DNA from: Cherax quadricarinatus
Taxonomy: Eukaryota > Arthropoda > Malacostraca > Decapoda > Parastacidae
NCBI RefSeq assembly: GCF_038502225.1
Contig: NC_091292.1
Span: 50,066,879 to 50,130,878, forward strand
Direction of reading: 5' to 3'
Length of the DNA: 64,000 nucleotides
Shown piece by piece: positions 43,237-52,553 of this stretch (position 1 is the first letter of the stretch; every line of letters starts with the position of its first letter). The notes under the pieces were generated by a model that did not search any database, had not been told where the DNA came from, and saw nothing but the letters and a program-made list of their open reading frames with translations. The position numbers and the translations under genes were made by a program.

Positions 43237-43975
43237 AGTAATCATTACCGCTACCACTTCTGTTACTTGGCGATTTTAATGCCCATCATTTCCTCTGGGG
43301 GGGTCTCACTGTAATTCCTGTGGCATTCAGTTAGACGCTTTTCTTGCTACCAACCCCCTCCATGTTTTAAATACAGGTGCTCACACCCATTTTGATCAAT
43401 GGACTCATACTCTCTCTTGCATCGATCTCTCAGTCTGCTCTTCCTCCACCACATTAGACTTCACCTGGTCTGTTCTCCCGGATTTACATGACAGCGATTA
43501 TTTCCCAATCATTCTTACTTCCTCTTCATATTCACCACCTCTTTGTAACCCATGCTGGCAATTTCATCAGGCAAATTGGAACCTTTACTCACAACTAACT
43601 GTTTTTAGTGAGGTTCCTTCTTCGTTCTCCATTGACGAGCTTTTACACCTCTTTTCGTCCTCCGTTTTAACAGCAGCTTCTCATTCTGTACCCCAAACTT
43701 TGGGCAGGCATTCTCAGAAATGCGTGTCTTGGTGGTCTCCTGCTTGTGCTCGTGCAGTACGTTTGAAATGCGCTGCATGGGGCAGGTACCCGTACAATAG
43801 AACCACATAGAGACTTCTTGATTTTAAGCAGAAGCGTGCGATCACTCGCCGTGTCATCTGTGATGCTGCTAAACGCACTTGCTGGCGAGACTATGTCTCC
43901 ACCATCACCTCTGCTTCCTCTATGAGTGCAGTCTGGAAAAAGTACGAAAACTGAGTGGTAAATATTCTCCTGACC
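43237..43975 (+). pseudogene. LINE ORF2 endonuclease, C-terminal half, copy B
   Basis: Reads LLLLGDFNAHHFLWGG (GDFN catalytic block), LSCIDLSVCSS and DLHDSDYFPIILTS (the S-D-H/Y block, His changed to Tyr), then RRVICDAAKRTCWRDYV toward the RT. Frames change near 43,300 and a TAG interrupts near 43,808. Confidence 0.78.
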
Positions 43976-45505
43976 CGGCTCCTGTTCTGCGGGTTGCCGG
44001 TGTCGATATAGCAAACTCACTAGATGTTGCCAATGAAATTGGCAATCATCTGGTCTGTATTTCTCATGGGCTCCATCTATGCCCCTCGTTTCATTCTTCA
44101 AAGTCTGTCAGAGAGCTAGCACCCTTGGACTTTTCTTCTCTCAGAGAAGAACAGTATAATGTGCCTTTTACACTTCAAGAACTGGAGGCAACACACTCAG
44201 CTTGCCGATCATCGGCAGCTGGGCCCGACGACATTCATATTCGTATGCTACAACATTTACATCAGTCAGCCCTTGCAGTCCTATTACGCCTTTTCAAGCT
44301 TATTTGGTCACAAGGAGTTCTTCCACAGCTGTGGAAATCTGCCATTGTTCTCCCTTTTCGCAAACTGGGTACTACGGGACATGAAGCCTCCCACTATCGT
44401 CCCATTGCTCTTACCAGTGCAGTTTGCAAAGTGATGGAACGCCTAGTAAATAGACGTTTAGTGTGGTATTTAGAGACACACAACAGTCTTTCCACTCGTC
44501 AATATTGCTTTCGTAAGGGTCGTTCTACCATAGACCCCTTCCTACGCTTGGATATACGTATGTTCGAATGCCTTTGCGAATAACCACTCAGTTATTGCCA
44601 TATTTTTTTGACCTTGAGAAGGCATATGACACGACTTGGAGGTATAATATTTTGGCCCAAGCCCACTCCTTAGGCCTTCGAGGCAATCTATCATCCTTCC
44701 TTAAGAACTTTTTAACTGACAGACATTTCTGTGTTCGGATTAATAATGTGCTCTCCCCGGACTTTATCCAAGCTGAAGGTGTCCCCCAGGGATGTGTTCT
44801 AAGCACAACACTTTTTCTCCTTGCTATAAATGATTTGGCCTCTAATCTTCCATCCAATATTTGATCATCACTCTATGTTGATGACTTCACTATTGCCTGT
44901 GCAGGCGCTGACTGTCACCTCATTACAGTTTCTCTCCAGCATGCGGTCGACCGTGTTTACAATTGCGCCACCACACATTGGTTTAAATTTTCCAGTACCA
45001 AAACTCACCAAATTACTTTCACTAGACGTTCTGTCATCTCCAATCATCCTTTATACCTCTATGGCACCCGTATCTCTGAACGTGATGCAGTCAGGTTTCT
45101 AGGCCTCCTCTTTGACCGTAGGTTATCCCGGAAACCTCACATTACCTCTCTGAAGACAACTTGTCATAGCTGGCTGAACTTTCTTAAAACCCTTGCTTAT
45201 CTTTCATGGGGAGCTGATCGTCGAACTCTCTTTCGCCTACATTCCACCCTCATTTTATCGAAATTTGATTATGGTGACCAGATCTATTCAGCTGCCTCTC
45301 CTGCTACTCTATCTAGCCTCAGCCCCATTCATCACCAAGGATTACGTTTATGCCTTGGTGCTTTTCGCTCTTCCCCTGTTGAGAGCCTCTATGCAGAAGC
45401 AAACATTCCATCCTTATTCGATAGCCATTATGCCCATTGCCTTTGCTAGTATGTACGCTCTCATGATCTCCGCAATCCTTCCATTTATAGAATGGTTACC
45501 GTTGT
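43950..45505 (+). pseudogene. LINE ORF2 reverse transcriptase, copy B
   Basis: Blocks: HYRPIALTSAVCKVMERLVN, CFRKGRSTIDPFLRLD, FFDLEKAYDTTWR (first Asp region), AEGVPQGCVLSTTLFLLAIN and LYVDDFTIACAG (catalytic YVDD intact, 44,873-44,900). Then DAVRFLGLLFDRRLSRKPHI and STLILSKFDYGDQIYSAAS. Breaks: a frameshift near 44,575, a TGA at 44,862-44,864, and later shifts. Homology stops near 45,505 before the C-terminus. Confidence 0.85.
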
Positions 45506-45539
45506 TAGTAGACATTATTTGTTCACAGCATCATGAACA

Positions 45540-45718
45540 CTAACTCCAAGGCTGAGGGACTGATTACCTCATCTTTTGTATATAGTTCTACTGTCTTCCA
45601 ATTATGTCCTAGAATCTGTATTGATAAAGCCACTGGATGGCGAAACGTCTACAATAAAGATATCCAGATGTTGCACATGTGTCCTAACTTTCAACCTGGT
45701 ACCTTCTTCGGGTAACCT
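45540..45718 (+). mobile_element. Penelope-like terminal repeat (solo)
   Basis: Matches the minus-strand terminus at 530-700 for most of its length (GGGACTGATTACCTCATC, GGCGAAACGTCTACAATAAAG, TGTTGCACATGTGTCC). No RT lies next to it, so it is a solo terminus inserted at the broken 3' end of LINE copy B. Confidence 0.75.
45617..45653 (+). ncRNA. Degenerate hammerhead-ribozyme-like motif
   Basis: Stem I UGUA/UACA, core UUGAUAA, stem II GCCA/UGGC, GAAAC, cleavage triplet GUC. Same two core changes as the copy at 574-610, so they were present in the shared ancestor. Probably inactive. Confidence 0.6.
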
Positions 45719-46133
45719 GTTGTTGCCCACCTCTGATACCGTGGTTTCGACCTACCCTTTTGACACACGTCTTTAACCATGATTCTGGTTTCTCCCCTTA
45801 AAATGCATTGATTTTCAGATTGCACACAACTCAGATTGGCACACATGTGATCCCATGTCCAAACGACCTCGACTTGTCACAGATGACTCTCCCTCAGTTT
45901 CCTTTCACACTCCTAAGAAATGGCCAGCTAGGCAATTCCTTCCCTTACACTCAGTGTTTCAAAGTCCTTCATGAACTAATTTTTTTTACACCCCAGCCAG
46001 CTTTTCCTATTGTCTTTCCGACCATAGCATCAGCAAGACACTCCTTTGCCATGCTGGACAAAACATTTCCTTCCATGTCCTTAACAGTGGTACACCCATT
46101 GTCACAGTCCAAAATGGAGAGCAAGCACATAAT

Positions 46134-46145
46134 ACTGGTTAACAA
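46134..46145 (+). repeat. Left terminal inverted repeat
   Basis: ACTGGTTAACAA; one mismatch to the right TIR. Confidence 0.7.
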
Positions 46146-46314
46146 TTTTTGAAAAGTTATATGCTTCTTAAATGAGAAGTTTATTCTTATGTTTTTTCAT
46201 GTCCTAAATCCAAATATCACCTTGAAAAATGCTTATTGACTATAGATTTAAAGATACGAGACATGTAATATTTTATTATTTTATTATAACGTACATGTGT
46301 CAGTATGTTTTATA

Positions 46315-47285
46315 CCCTGATCCGTACCTACTCTCTGCCTTTTTGCTTGACGCTTCTAGTGGGCTGAAGAATCATCTCTTGCCAATGTCCAGCAACAATC
46401 TGCAAGCATTCTTGTGCACCATTTGCCCTGGTACCATTTTTCCGTGGTTGAAATATCTTGGTGAAACTTTTCACCATGTTCGTCACTAACTGCCCCACAG
46501 TTCGCTGGAAAAAAATCTAAATGCAAGTCCAAAAAGTGGATTTTAAGTGACATGTTACATCTCGTGTTCTTGTAAACCTTGATGAGGTTTTCCACCAATT
46601 GTTCATAGTTGCCTTTCCTTCTGTTTCCGAGAAATCCCTTCGCCACTAACTTGAATGCTTCGCAAGCAGCTTTCTCCTCCTCTTGAAGGTCTGATTCAAA
46701 GTCATCATCTTTAAGAAGCTCTCGAATCTGAATATTATTGAAGACCCTGTCTTAGCATCGCTCAGTGAGGGGAATTTTGATGTTAAATCCCTGACCGGAT
46801 TTGTCCATAACTTTTACAAAGTTTATCATGCGCCCCAGTTTTGTGTGTAGTGGTGGTAGCAAAATTTTGTTTGGTTCAATGAGAGGTGGATGTTGAACAT
46901 TTTTCATCCCAGGCTCCAATGATTGATGAGGTGGCCAGGCTCTCCTGATGTAATGGGAACCTCTTGCACGACTGTCCCATTCACATAAAAAGCAGCAGTA
47001 CTTGGTGTATCCGCTGTTGCAACCCATCATAAGAGCAACCACCTTTAAGTCACCACAGAGCTATCATTGATGTTCATCATATTTCATGCATTGCAACATA
47101 TACTTTATATTCTCATAAGAATCTTTCATATGTGGTACATAGCTCACAGGACTGATGGTTTACTATTGCCGTTATGCAGCAAGACAACTTTCAGACTCGT
47201 TTTTGATGAATCTATTAACAGCCTCCAATGACTGGGTTCGTAGTCGATGCCAAGTGCTTCCAACAGACCATTAATATTTATCATT
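46315..47285 (-). pseudogene. Conserved transposon-borne protein of unknown function, decayed
   Basis: From 47,285 down: LEALGIDYEPSHWRLLIDSS and VVLLHNGNSKPSV, a frameshift near 47,150, then MKDSYENIKYMLQCMKYDEH and two stops. LCGDLKVVALMMGC follows, then TKYCCFLCEWDSRARGSHYI, an in-frame TAA at 46,750-46,752, IQIRELLKDDDFESDLQEEE, HFLDLHLDFFPANCG and VSDEHGEKFHQDISTTEKWY. I recognise this as a recurring arthropod and Hydra protein usually left as uncharacterised, often in many copies. The matching TIRs here suggest it is a transposon protein, perhaps a transposase. Catalytic residues are not assigned. Confidence 0.7.
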
Positions 47286-47677
47286 ATAATACAGAGTATG
47301 ACAGCTAGGCAGATATATTTATATCATTCAGTAAGAAAATAATATTAATATAATATGCCTCACATGCATATAAATAACTTGCTAAGTGAATATTTATTAT
47401 AAGTTTAAAAAGTATTTGGCTAAGGAAATTACCCACCTTTCACCTCAAAATATGAACTTGAACATCACAACCATCTTCTATGACTGCTGGAACAATAATG
47501 AAGGTCGGTGAGACTGTGAGTGTGGTAAGAAACAGACTGCCACAAGCCTGTTGGAACCTGTTGTGACACGTAGGTATATATTGAAAAGTAGAACTAACAG
47601 ACAATTTTAACTGATATTCATTATCAGTGACCTAAAATTAGTTGGAAATTGCTACTCTGGTCTCGGAAGCATTTTGG

Positions 47678-47689
47678 TTGTTGACCAGT
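47678..47689 (-). repeat. Right terminal inverted repeat
   Basis: TTGTTGACCAGT on plus; the reverse complement matches the left TIR at 11 of 12. Confidence 0.7.
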
Positions 47690-48373
47690 GTATAATCTTC
47701 CAATTCTTACCAACACTGACGACACACCAGTTATGATTTGCAAGCACATCTCCCTAATCCTTCCCAACACAACCGTCTAACACGACTTCCTTACGAGCAA
47801 TGCAGACATTCTGGAGCATCTCGAGCTCCAGAATCTCCCGATCGTAAAAGTCGACACTTTGCATAGTTTCTACCTGTGGACAGAGGTGCTATCTGTGCAA
47901 TATAGCTAAGCTGACTTGTGAAAGCCGTGAATTGCCTCCTGTTGACGTAGTGGGACAGTGTTTACACGTATGGGAGGTGATCCCTACACCACATCAATGT
48001 AGAAATTGCTGGCACTTGGTCACCGGACAAAAAATTACAGGTAAGTGGCAGAATGCCCTATCTGTGCTGCATCTAACTATAGCAGTTCATCCTGCAACCA
48101 CTCTCCCACTTGTCTTAACTGCAGAGAGGTGCACCCTGCCTATTCTCACCATTGCCCAGTTTCCTTAAGGGAAACGAAGATCCATTGTCTTAAGGAGAAT
48201 AAGGGTTTCTCTTACACTATGGCAGTTTCCCATCTCTGCCTTTAAGGGCCACTCCCATGATTCTCTTATTCTAGGGTTGCTAGACGGCCCCAAACCTCAG
48301 TGATGCCTTCTTCCACAGTCGCCTCTGTAACCCTTCCTTCTACAGTCACCTGTGTGAAGGCTTACTCAGCCCT

Positions 48374-49265
48374 GTAACAACTTCAGACAGTATTACCAAG
48401 GCTGGCTCCTCCTCAGGAAAATTAATGAATAGAAAAAGAAATAATAATTCAGTAAGATAAACATTTTATTATTTAGTAATGCAAGGATAAAATATTAAAA
48501 AATGAAGGTGTATCCTACTTGAAAGAAAAATGAAATGAAAAATTGCCATTTGAATTCAGCACTAATATGTACAAGTAAACTGGGGTGTCTGGTTGATGTT
48601 GACACCGTCTTGTAGAAATTGTTGCCGTTGATGATGATGGGGTCACAGGTGTTGGTGACAACCCAACGACTAGTTGTTCACAGAGTCTATAGCCTTGAAT
48701 AGTCAGTCCAGATGACAGGAACGCAGGTTCTTTACCACTGCGAAGATGAGGGGTAGTCATCTACGGTTGACTGTAAGTAATCAGGTAGGTAGATTATAAG
48801 GTGACGTCCAAAGACCGTTTTCAATCCGTCTCCTTCAACACTTCTCGTTGGTTGGCAGGTGACCCGATCTGTCATTCCAAGCTGGAAAGAGAGAGAGGTT
48901 ACCCACTGCTTAAGAAATCACTCTCCATGATAAGTGCAAGATACTTAAAAAAGGTGGTGATTATCGAAAAGTCTTATGTGGAGCTCAGAACTGAAAGGAC
49001 TAAGTTTATTATTGGTCAAAAGTGAAGCTTTCAACCAATATCCACTAGAATAGGAGCAGAGGCTTTTACTTAGTTGTGCTGGGAGCTGTGAGTCGAGTGG
49101 TTACTGTTTGGCCGGAGCCCCACACATCACCTTTTGGGGTGGGGAGAAAGGGGGGAGAGGATAGGGGGAGCTAGACTGACCCTACCTTAACAAGCAGCCG
49201 GCAATCAAAAATATCGTCACCCTATACTTGCTCGTTACTCCTATCTGTTGAACTTTTCCCTCACA

Positions 49266-49322
<57 letters not shown>

Positions 49323-49343
49323 CGCGCACAACACTTTTATGGT
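48374..49343. mobile_element. Unidentified insertion in LINE copy C
   Basis: LINE ORF1 homology stops at about 48,373 (GCCCTG) and resumes at about 49,345 (GGCTCTGACG), so about 970 bp was inserted. It holds no recognised protein. CCAAGGCT occurs at 48,396-48,403 and 49,344-49,351 and could be a target duplication, but the left copy lies inside the non-LINE part. The G-rich stretch at 49,135-49,170 and the (TG)n tract lie in it. Confidence 0.5.
49269..49328. repeat. (TG)n(CG)n dinucleotide tract
   Basis: About 23 TG units followed by about 6 CG units without interruption. Alternating purine-pyrimidine sequence of this kind favours Z-DNA. Cys-Val open frames are artefacts. Confidence 0.97.
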
Positions 49344-49649
49344 CCAAGGCTCTGACGTTAGAACCTCATCATTTCTTACTGTCCCTAATTCTTAATCTTC
49401 CTGCTCCCATGTTTCTACGTCTATGTGCCGTGTCCCCTCTTCTCCAATGTTTAAGTCGTCATTTCATTCCAAATCCCCTTCACCCCCCAAACCACATGAC
49501 ATTCCCAAACATACTTTTCCTGTCACTGAGTCTGTCTTTACCTCGTGATGCATCTGCTACTGTTGTGGAAGTTTATCTCCTCCAAGTATAACTACTCCCT
49601 CTCCTATTCCTGCTGAAATTTCTCCCTGCCAAGACACCTTTACCCCTTC

Positions 49650-50092
49650 TTTAGTGTAGAATTAGGAGGGATATGATTAAGGTGTATAGACAGGAATAAA
49701 TAAAAGGGATGTAAATAGCGGCTAGAAATATCTAGCCAAGACAGGACTCTCAGCAATGGTTTTAAGTTGGAAAAATTCAGATTCAGGAAGGAAATAGGAA
49801 AGCACTTGTTTGGTAATAGAGTTGTTGATGAGTGGAACAAAGTCCCGAGTACCGTCATAGCTGAAACGTTGTGTAGTTTTAAAAATAGGTTAGATAAATA
49901 CATGAGTGGGTGTGGGTAGGTGCGAGTTGAACCGGACTAGCTTGTGTTAATAGGTCTGATGCCGTGCTCCTTAAGTGAATGTGACCTGACCTGACTAGGT
50001 TGTGTCATTTGCTTAAGCCGGTAGGAGACTTGGACCTGCCTCGCATGGGCCAGTAGGCCTGCTGCAGTGTTCCTTCTTTCTTATGTTCTTAT
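49650..50092 (+). mobile_element. CR1-like LINE 3' end nested in LINE copy C
   Basis: The C-terminal RT remnant GNRVVDEWNKVPSTVIAETL and SFKNRLDKYMSGCG (the usual CR1 C-terminal block) is followed by the 3' UTR AAGCCGGTAGGAGACTTGG, CATGGGCCAGTAGGCC and the end TTCTTATGTTCTTAT. Stops are present. The same 3' end lies at 16,905-17,041. Confidence 0.82.
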
Positions 50093-50417
50093 CTTCCGTT
50101 GCCTCTTCAATTTTTCCTCAAACTACTGCTTCTCCCTGTGCCACCATGCTTCCTCCATCTTCTCCCTCTTCCAAAACTACTGAAGCGAGATATTTCTGCT
50201 TTTATCACAGAGATAAAGCCAGTGATAGGCACTGATCGACCCCATCCCCCGCCACCACTTCACATTCTCACCTTATGCAATCTTTTTCATACCTCCATTC
50301 TTCTCACTAGTCCAGTCCTTCACTCTTAGCTCCTCTGCATGTTGACTTTACTGACCTTACTAGTCCTTAGACAACTACTGTTTAGTGTTACCAGTATACT
50401 TCTATTTGAAAACCATG

Positions 50418-52553
50418 CCTTTCTTACAGTGGAACATTCGAGGCCTCAGGAGTAGTAGGGGTGAGTTTCAGGAGTTACTCTCCCAGTTTTCCCGTTTGTT
50501 TCTGTTTACAAGAACGAGAACTGTGCTCTAATGTTGTCCACCCCATCTCAGGATATATATTATTACATTCATCGGATCCTTCTCCATGAAGAACTTTTAA
50601 TGAAAGTGCACTTTTTGTGTGCACCGGTATACCACATTCTTGCAGCCCTCATCTACTTGGTAAGTGGTACACAGTCTGCTGTTTGTATTTCTCCTTCTCG
50701 ACCTCTATTTGTTCCTGATGTTGAATTTCTGGTTTCTTCTCTACCTCCACCTCTCCTCTGATTAGGTGATTTTAATGGTCATCATTTCCTCTGGGAAGGA
50801 TCTCGCTGTAACTCTCAGGGCGATCAGTTACAGGCTTTTCTCACTTCTTTTCCCCTACATGTTTTAAATACAGATACCCCAATCATTTTGACCCTCGCAT
50901 TCCCTTGCATAGATCTCTCAATATGCTCCTCTTCAATTGCACTTAATTATACCTGGTCTGTGCTCCCAGATTTACATGACAGGGATCATTTTCCAAGTCT
51001 CATTACTTCTCATTCATATTCCTCGTAGCCCACGTTGGCAGTATGTGTAGGCAAATTGGGCCTTCTAGTCACGTCAAACTGTTTTTGCTGGGAACCTTCT
51101 CCTTTGTCCTTCACTGATCTCTGTTTTAATTGCAGTTTTTAATACAATCCCTCAGACCTCGAGTAGGCACTCCCAGAAATGTGTGTCTTGGTGGTCTCCT
51201 ACTTGTGCTCATGCAGTACGTTTCACTCCTCGATTTTAAGCAGGCTAGGGCGGTTCCCCGACATGCCATCCGAGTAGCTAAATGTATTTGATGGCAGGAT
51301 TGTTCCTACCATCATTTCTACTTCCTCCATGAGAAAGTAGAAGTGCACTTTACCAAAAAAAAAAAAAATGTAAATTACGTGACAAATACTCTTCAGACCA
51401 GCCTCCGGTACTTAAGGTTGTCGGTCTCGGCATAGCAAGCCGCCCTGAAGTTGCCTCAGAAACTGGAAATTATCTTGTCCATATCCTTAGTTTCTTTCCT
51501 CGAAATCTGCCAGAGAGTTACTGCCTTTAGACTTTTCTTTTAGCAGAGAAGAGTCTTATAATGTCCTTTTTATGCTTCTAGAACCAAGAGTCGGCACTTT
51601 CCGTTTGCCTATCCTCGGCAGCTGGGCCTGACGGCATTCATATTAGTATGCTTCAACATTTACATCGATCAGCCCTCTCAGTCCACTTATTCCTTTTTAA
51701 TCTTATATCGTCGCAAGGGGGTTCTTCCCCAGCTGTGGAAAACTGCTATTGTTCTGCCTTTTCGTAAACCAGGTACTTTGGGCCATGATGCCTCATACTA
51801 TTGTCCCATTGCTCTTACCAGTGCAGTTCAGAAGTTGACGGAACGTCTAGTAAACAGATGTTTGGTGTGGTATTTAGAGAGACACAATAGCCTCTTCACT
51901 AGTCAATTTGGCTTTCATATGGGCCGCTCTGCTGTTGACCCCTTATTCCGCATAGATATTTATGTTGGTAATGCCTTTGCTAGTAACCACCCAATTATTG
52001 CAGCCTTTTTAATCTTGAAAAGGCATATAAAACTACTTGGAGATATAACATCTTAGCCCAAGCTTGTTCATCAGGACTCCGAGGCAGTCTACCACTTTTC
52101 CTTATAAACTTCTTATCTGATAGATATTTTCGTGTTTGTGTTAATAATTTGCTTTCCCCAGATGTGTCCTTTTTATTTGCTATAAATGATTGGCCTCTAT
52201 TCTCTCCCCTAATATTTGATGATCACTTTACATCGATGATTTTGCTATAGTCCATGCAGGTGCTGGCTGTCGCCTAGTAGCAGCCCTACTCCAGAATGTT
52301 TTCAACCGTATTTCCCATTCGACCACAACGCATGGGTTGAAATTTTCTGGTGCTAAAACACACCAAATTACTTTCGACAGACTTCCTGTTTTCTCTGTAC
52401 CTGTATGATTCCCTTCTGTTTGATCCCCGGCTGTCTTGGAAGCCTCATATCACCTCCCTGCAAGCAACTTGCCATAGCCAACTGAGCCCCCTTAAAACCC
52501 TTACTCATCTTTCGTGGGGGTGGATTGACAAACTCTCCTTCGACTGCAGTCAG
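50418..52553 (+). pseudogene. LINE ORF2 (endonuclease and RT), copy C, decayed
   Basis: ATG 50,418 gives MPFLQWNIRGLRSSRGEF. LGDFNGHHFLWEG (50,763) and CIDLSICSSS mark the endonuclease. RT blocks: YYCPIALTSAVQKLTERLVN, QFGFHMGRSAVDPLF and SNHPIIAAFLILKR. The catalytic region is damaged (SMILL in place of YVDD, with DDFAI surviving in part near 52,228). The last recognisable block is KTLTHLSWG at about 52,495-52,520. Many stops. Confidence 0.8.

Larger units (their letters stand above)
40805..45505 (+). mobile_element. CCHC-type LINE (jockey/I group), copy B, internally deleted
   Basis: The longest copy of the family. It has a 5' UTR (40,805-41,526: AAGAGGCTCTTGGTCTGAG, a pyrimidine-rich stretch, T-rich end), ORF1 (41,527-43,236), and ORF2 from mid-endonuclease to the RT thumb (43,240-45,505). 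The start of ORF2 (WNIRG block) is missing, so the end of ORF1 and the first half of the endonuclease were deleted together. The 3' end is lost where the Penelope-like terminus begins at about 45,540. Confidence 0.85.
46134..47689 (-). mobile_element. DNA-transposon-like element with 12-bp terminal inverted repeats
   Basis: The left end ACTGGTTAACAA (46,134-46,145) and the reverse complement of the right end ACTGGTCAACAA (47,678-47,689) match at 11 of 12. ATAAT lies just outside both ends (46,129-46,133 and 47,692-47,696), with copy A showing the empty site. The cargo is one minus-strand pseudogene of a protein family found in arthropods and cnidarians. The superfamily is not assigned. A C just outside each TIR on the right would make it CACTGG. 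Confidence 0.7.
45855..50400 (+). pseudogene. LINE ORF1, copy C, split by insertions
   Basis: Part 1 has SKRPRLVTDDSPS and CLSDHSISKTLLCHAGQN; part 2 has DILEHLELQNLPIVKVDT-like sequence (47,806-47,860) and knuckle remnants CRNCWHLVTG (disrupted) and CPICAASNYSSSSC, CLNCREVHPAYSHHC; part 3 is HTFPVTESVFTS; the end is ISAFITEIKPVIGTD. Multiple stops and frameshifts on top of the insertions. Confidence 0.8.
45855..52553 (+). mobile_element. CCHC-type LINE, copy C, with three insertions
   Basis: A diverged third copy. ORF1 is at 45,855-46,133, 47,697-48,373 and 49,345-49,650, with its end at 50,093-50,400; ORF2 runs from 50,418 to 52,553. Insertions within it: a DNA element (46,134-47,689), an unidentified block (about 48,374-49,343) and a CR1-like 3' end (49,650-50,092). 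The LINE breaks off at 52,553, and the C-rich minisatellite begins there. Confidence 0.83.

Noticed and set aside
46356..47042. Host gene reading of the CCFLCEWDSRA protein
   Set aside because: Decayed by stops and a frameshift, inserted in a LINE, and bounded by inverted repeats; a mobile origin is the simpler reading.
49274..49591. Cys-Val-rich frame with a basic stretch
   Set aside because: Translation of the TG/CG tract joined to LINE ORF1 remnants.
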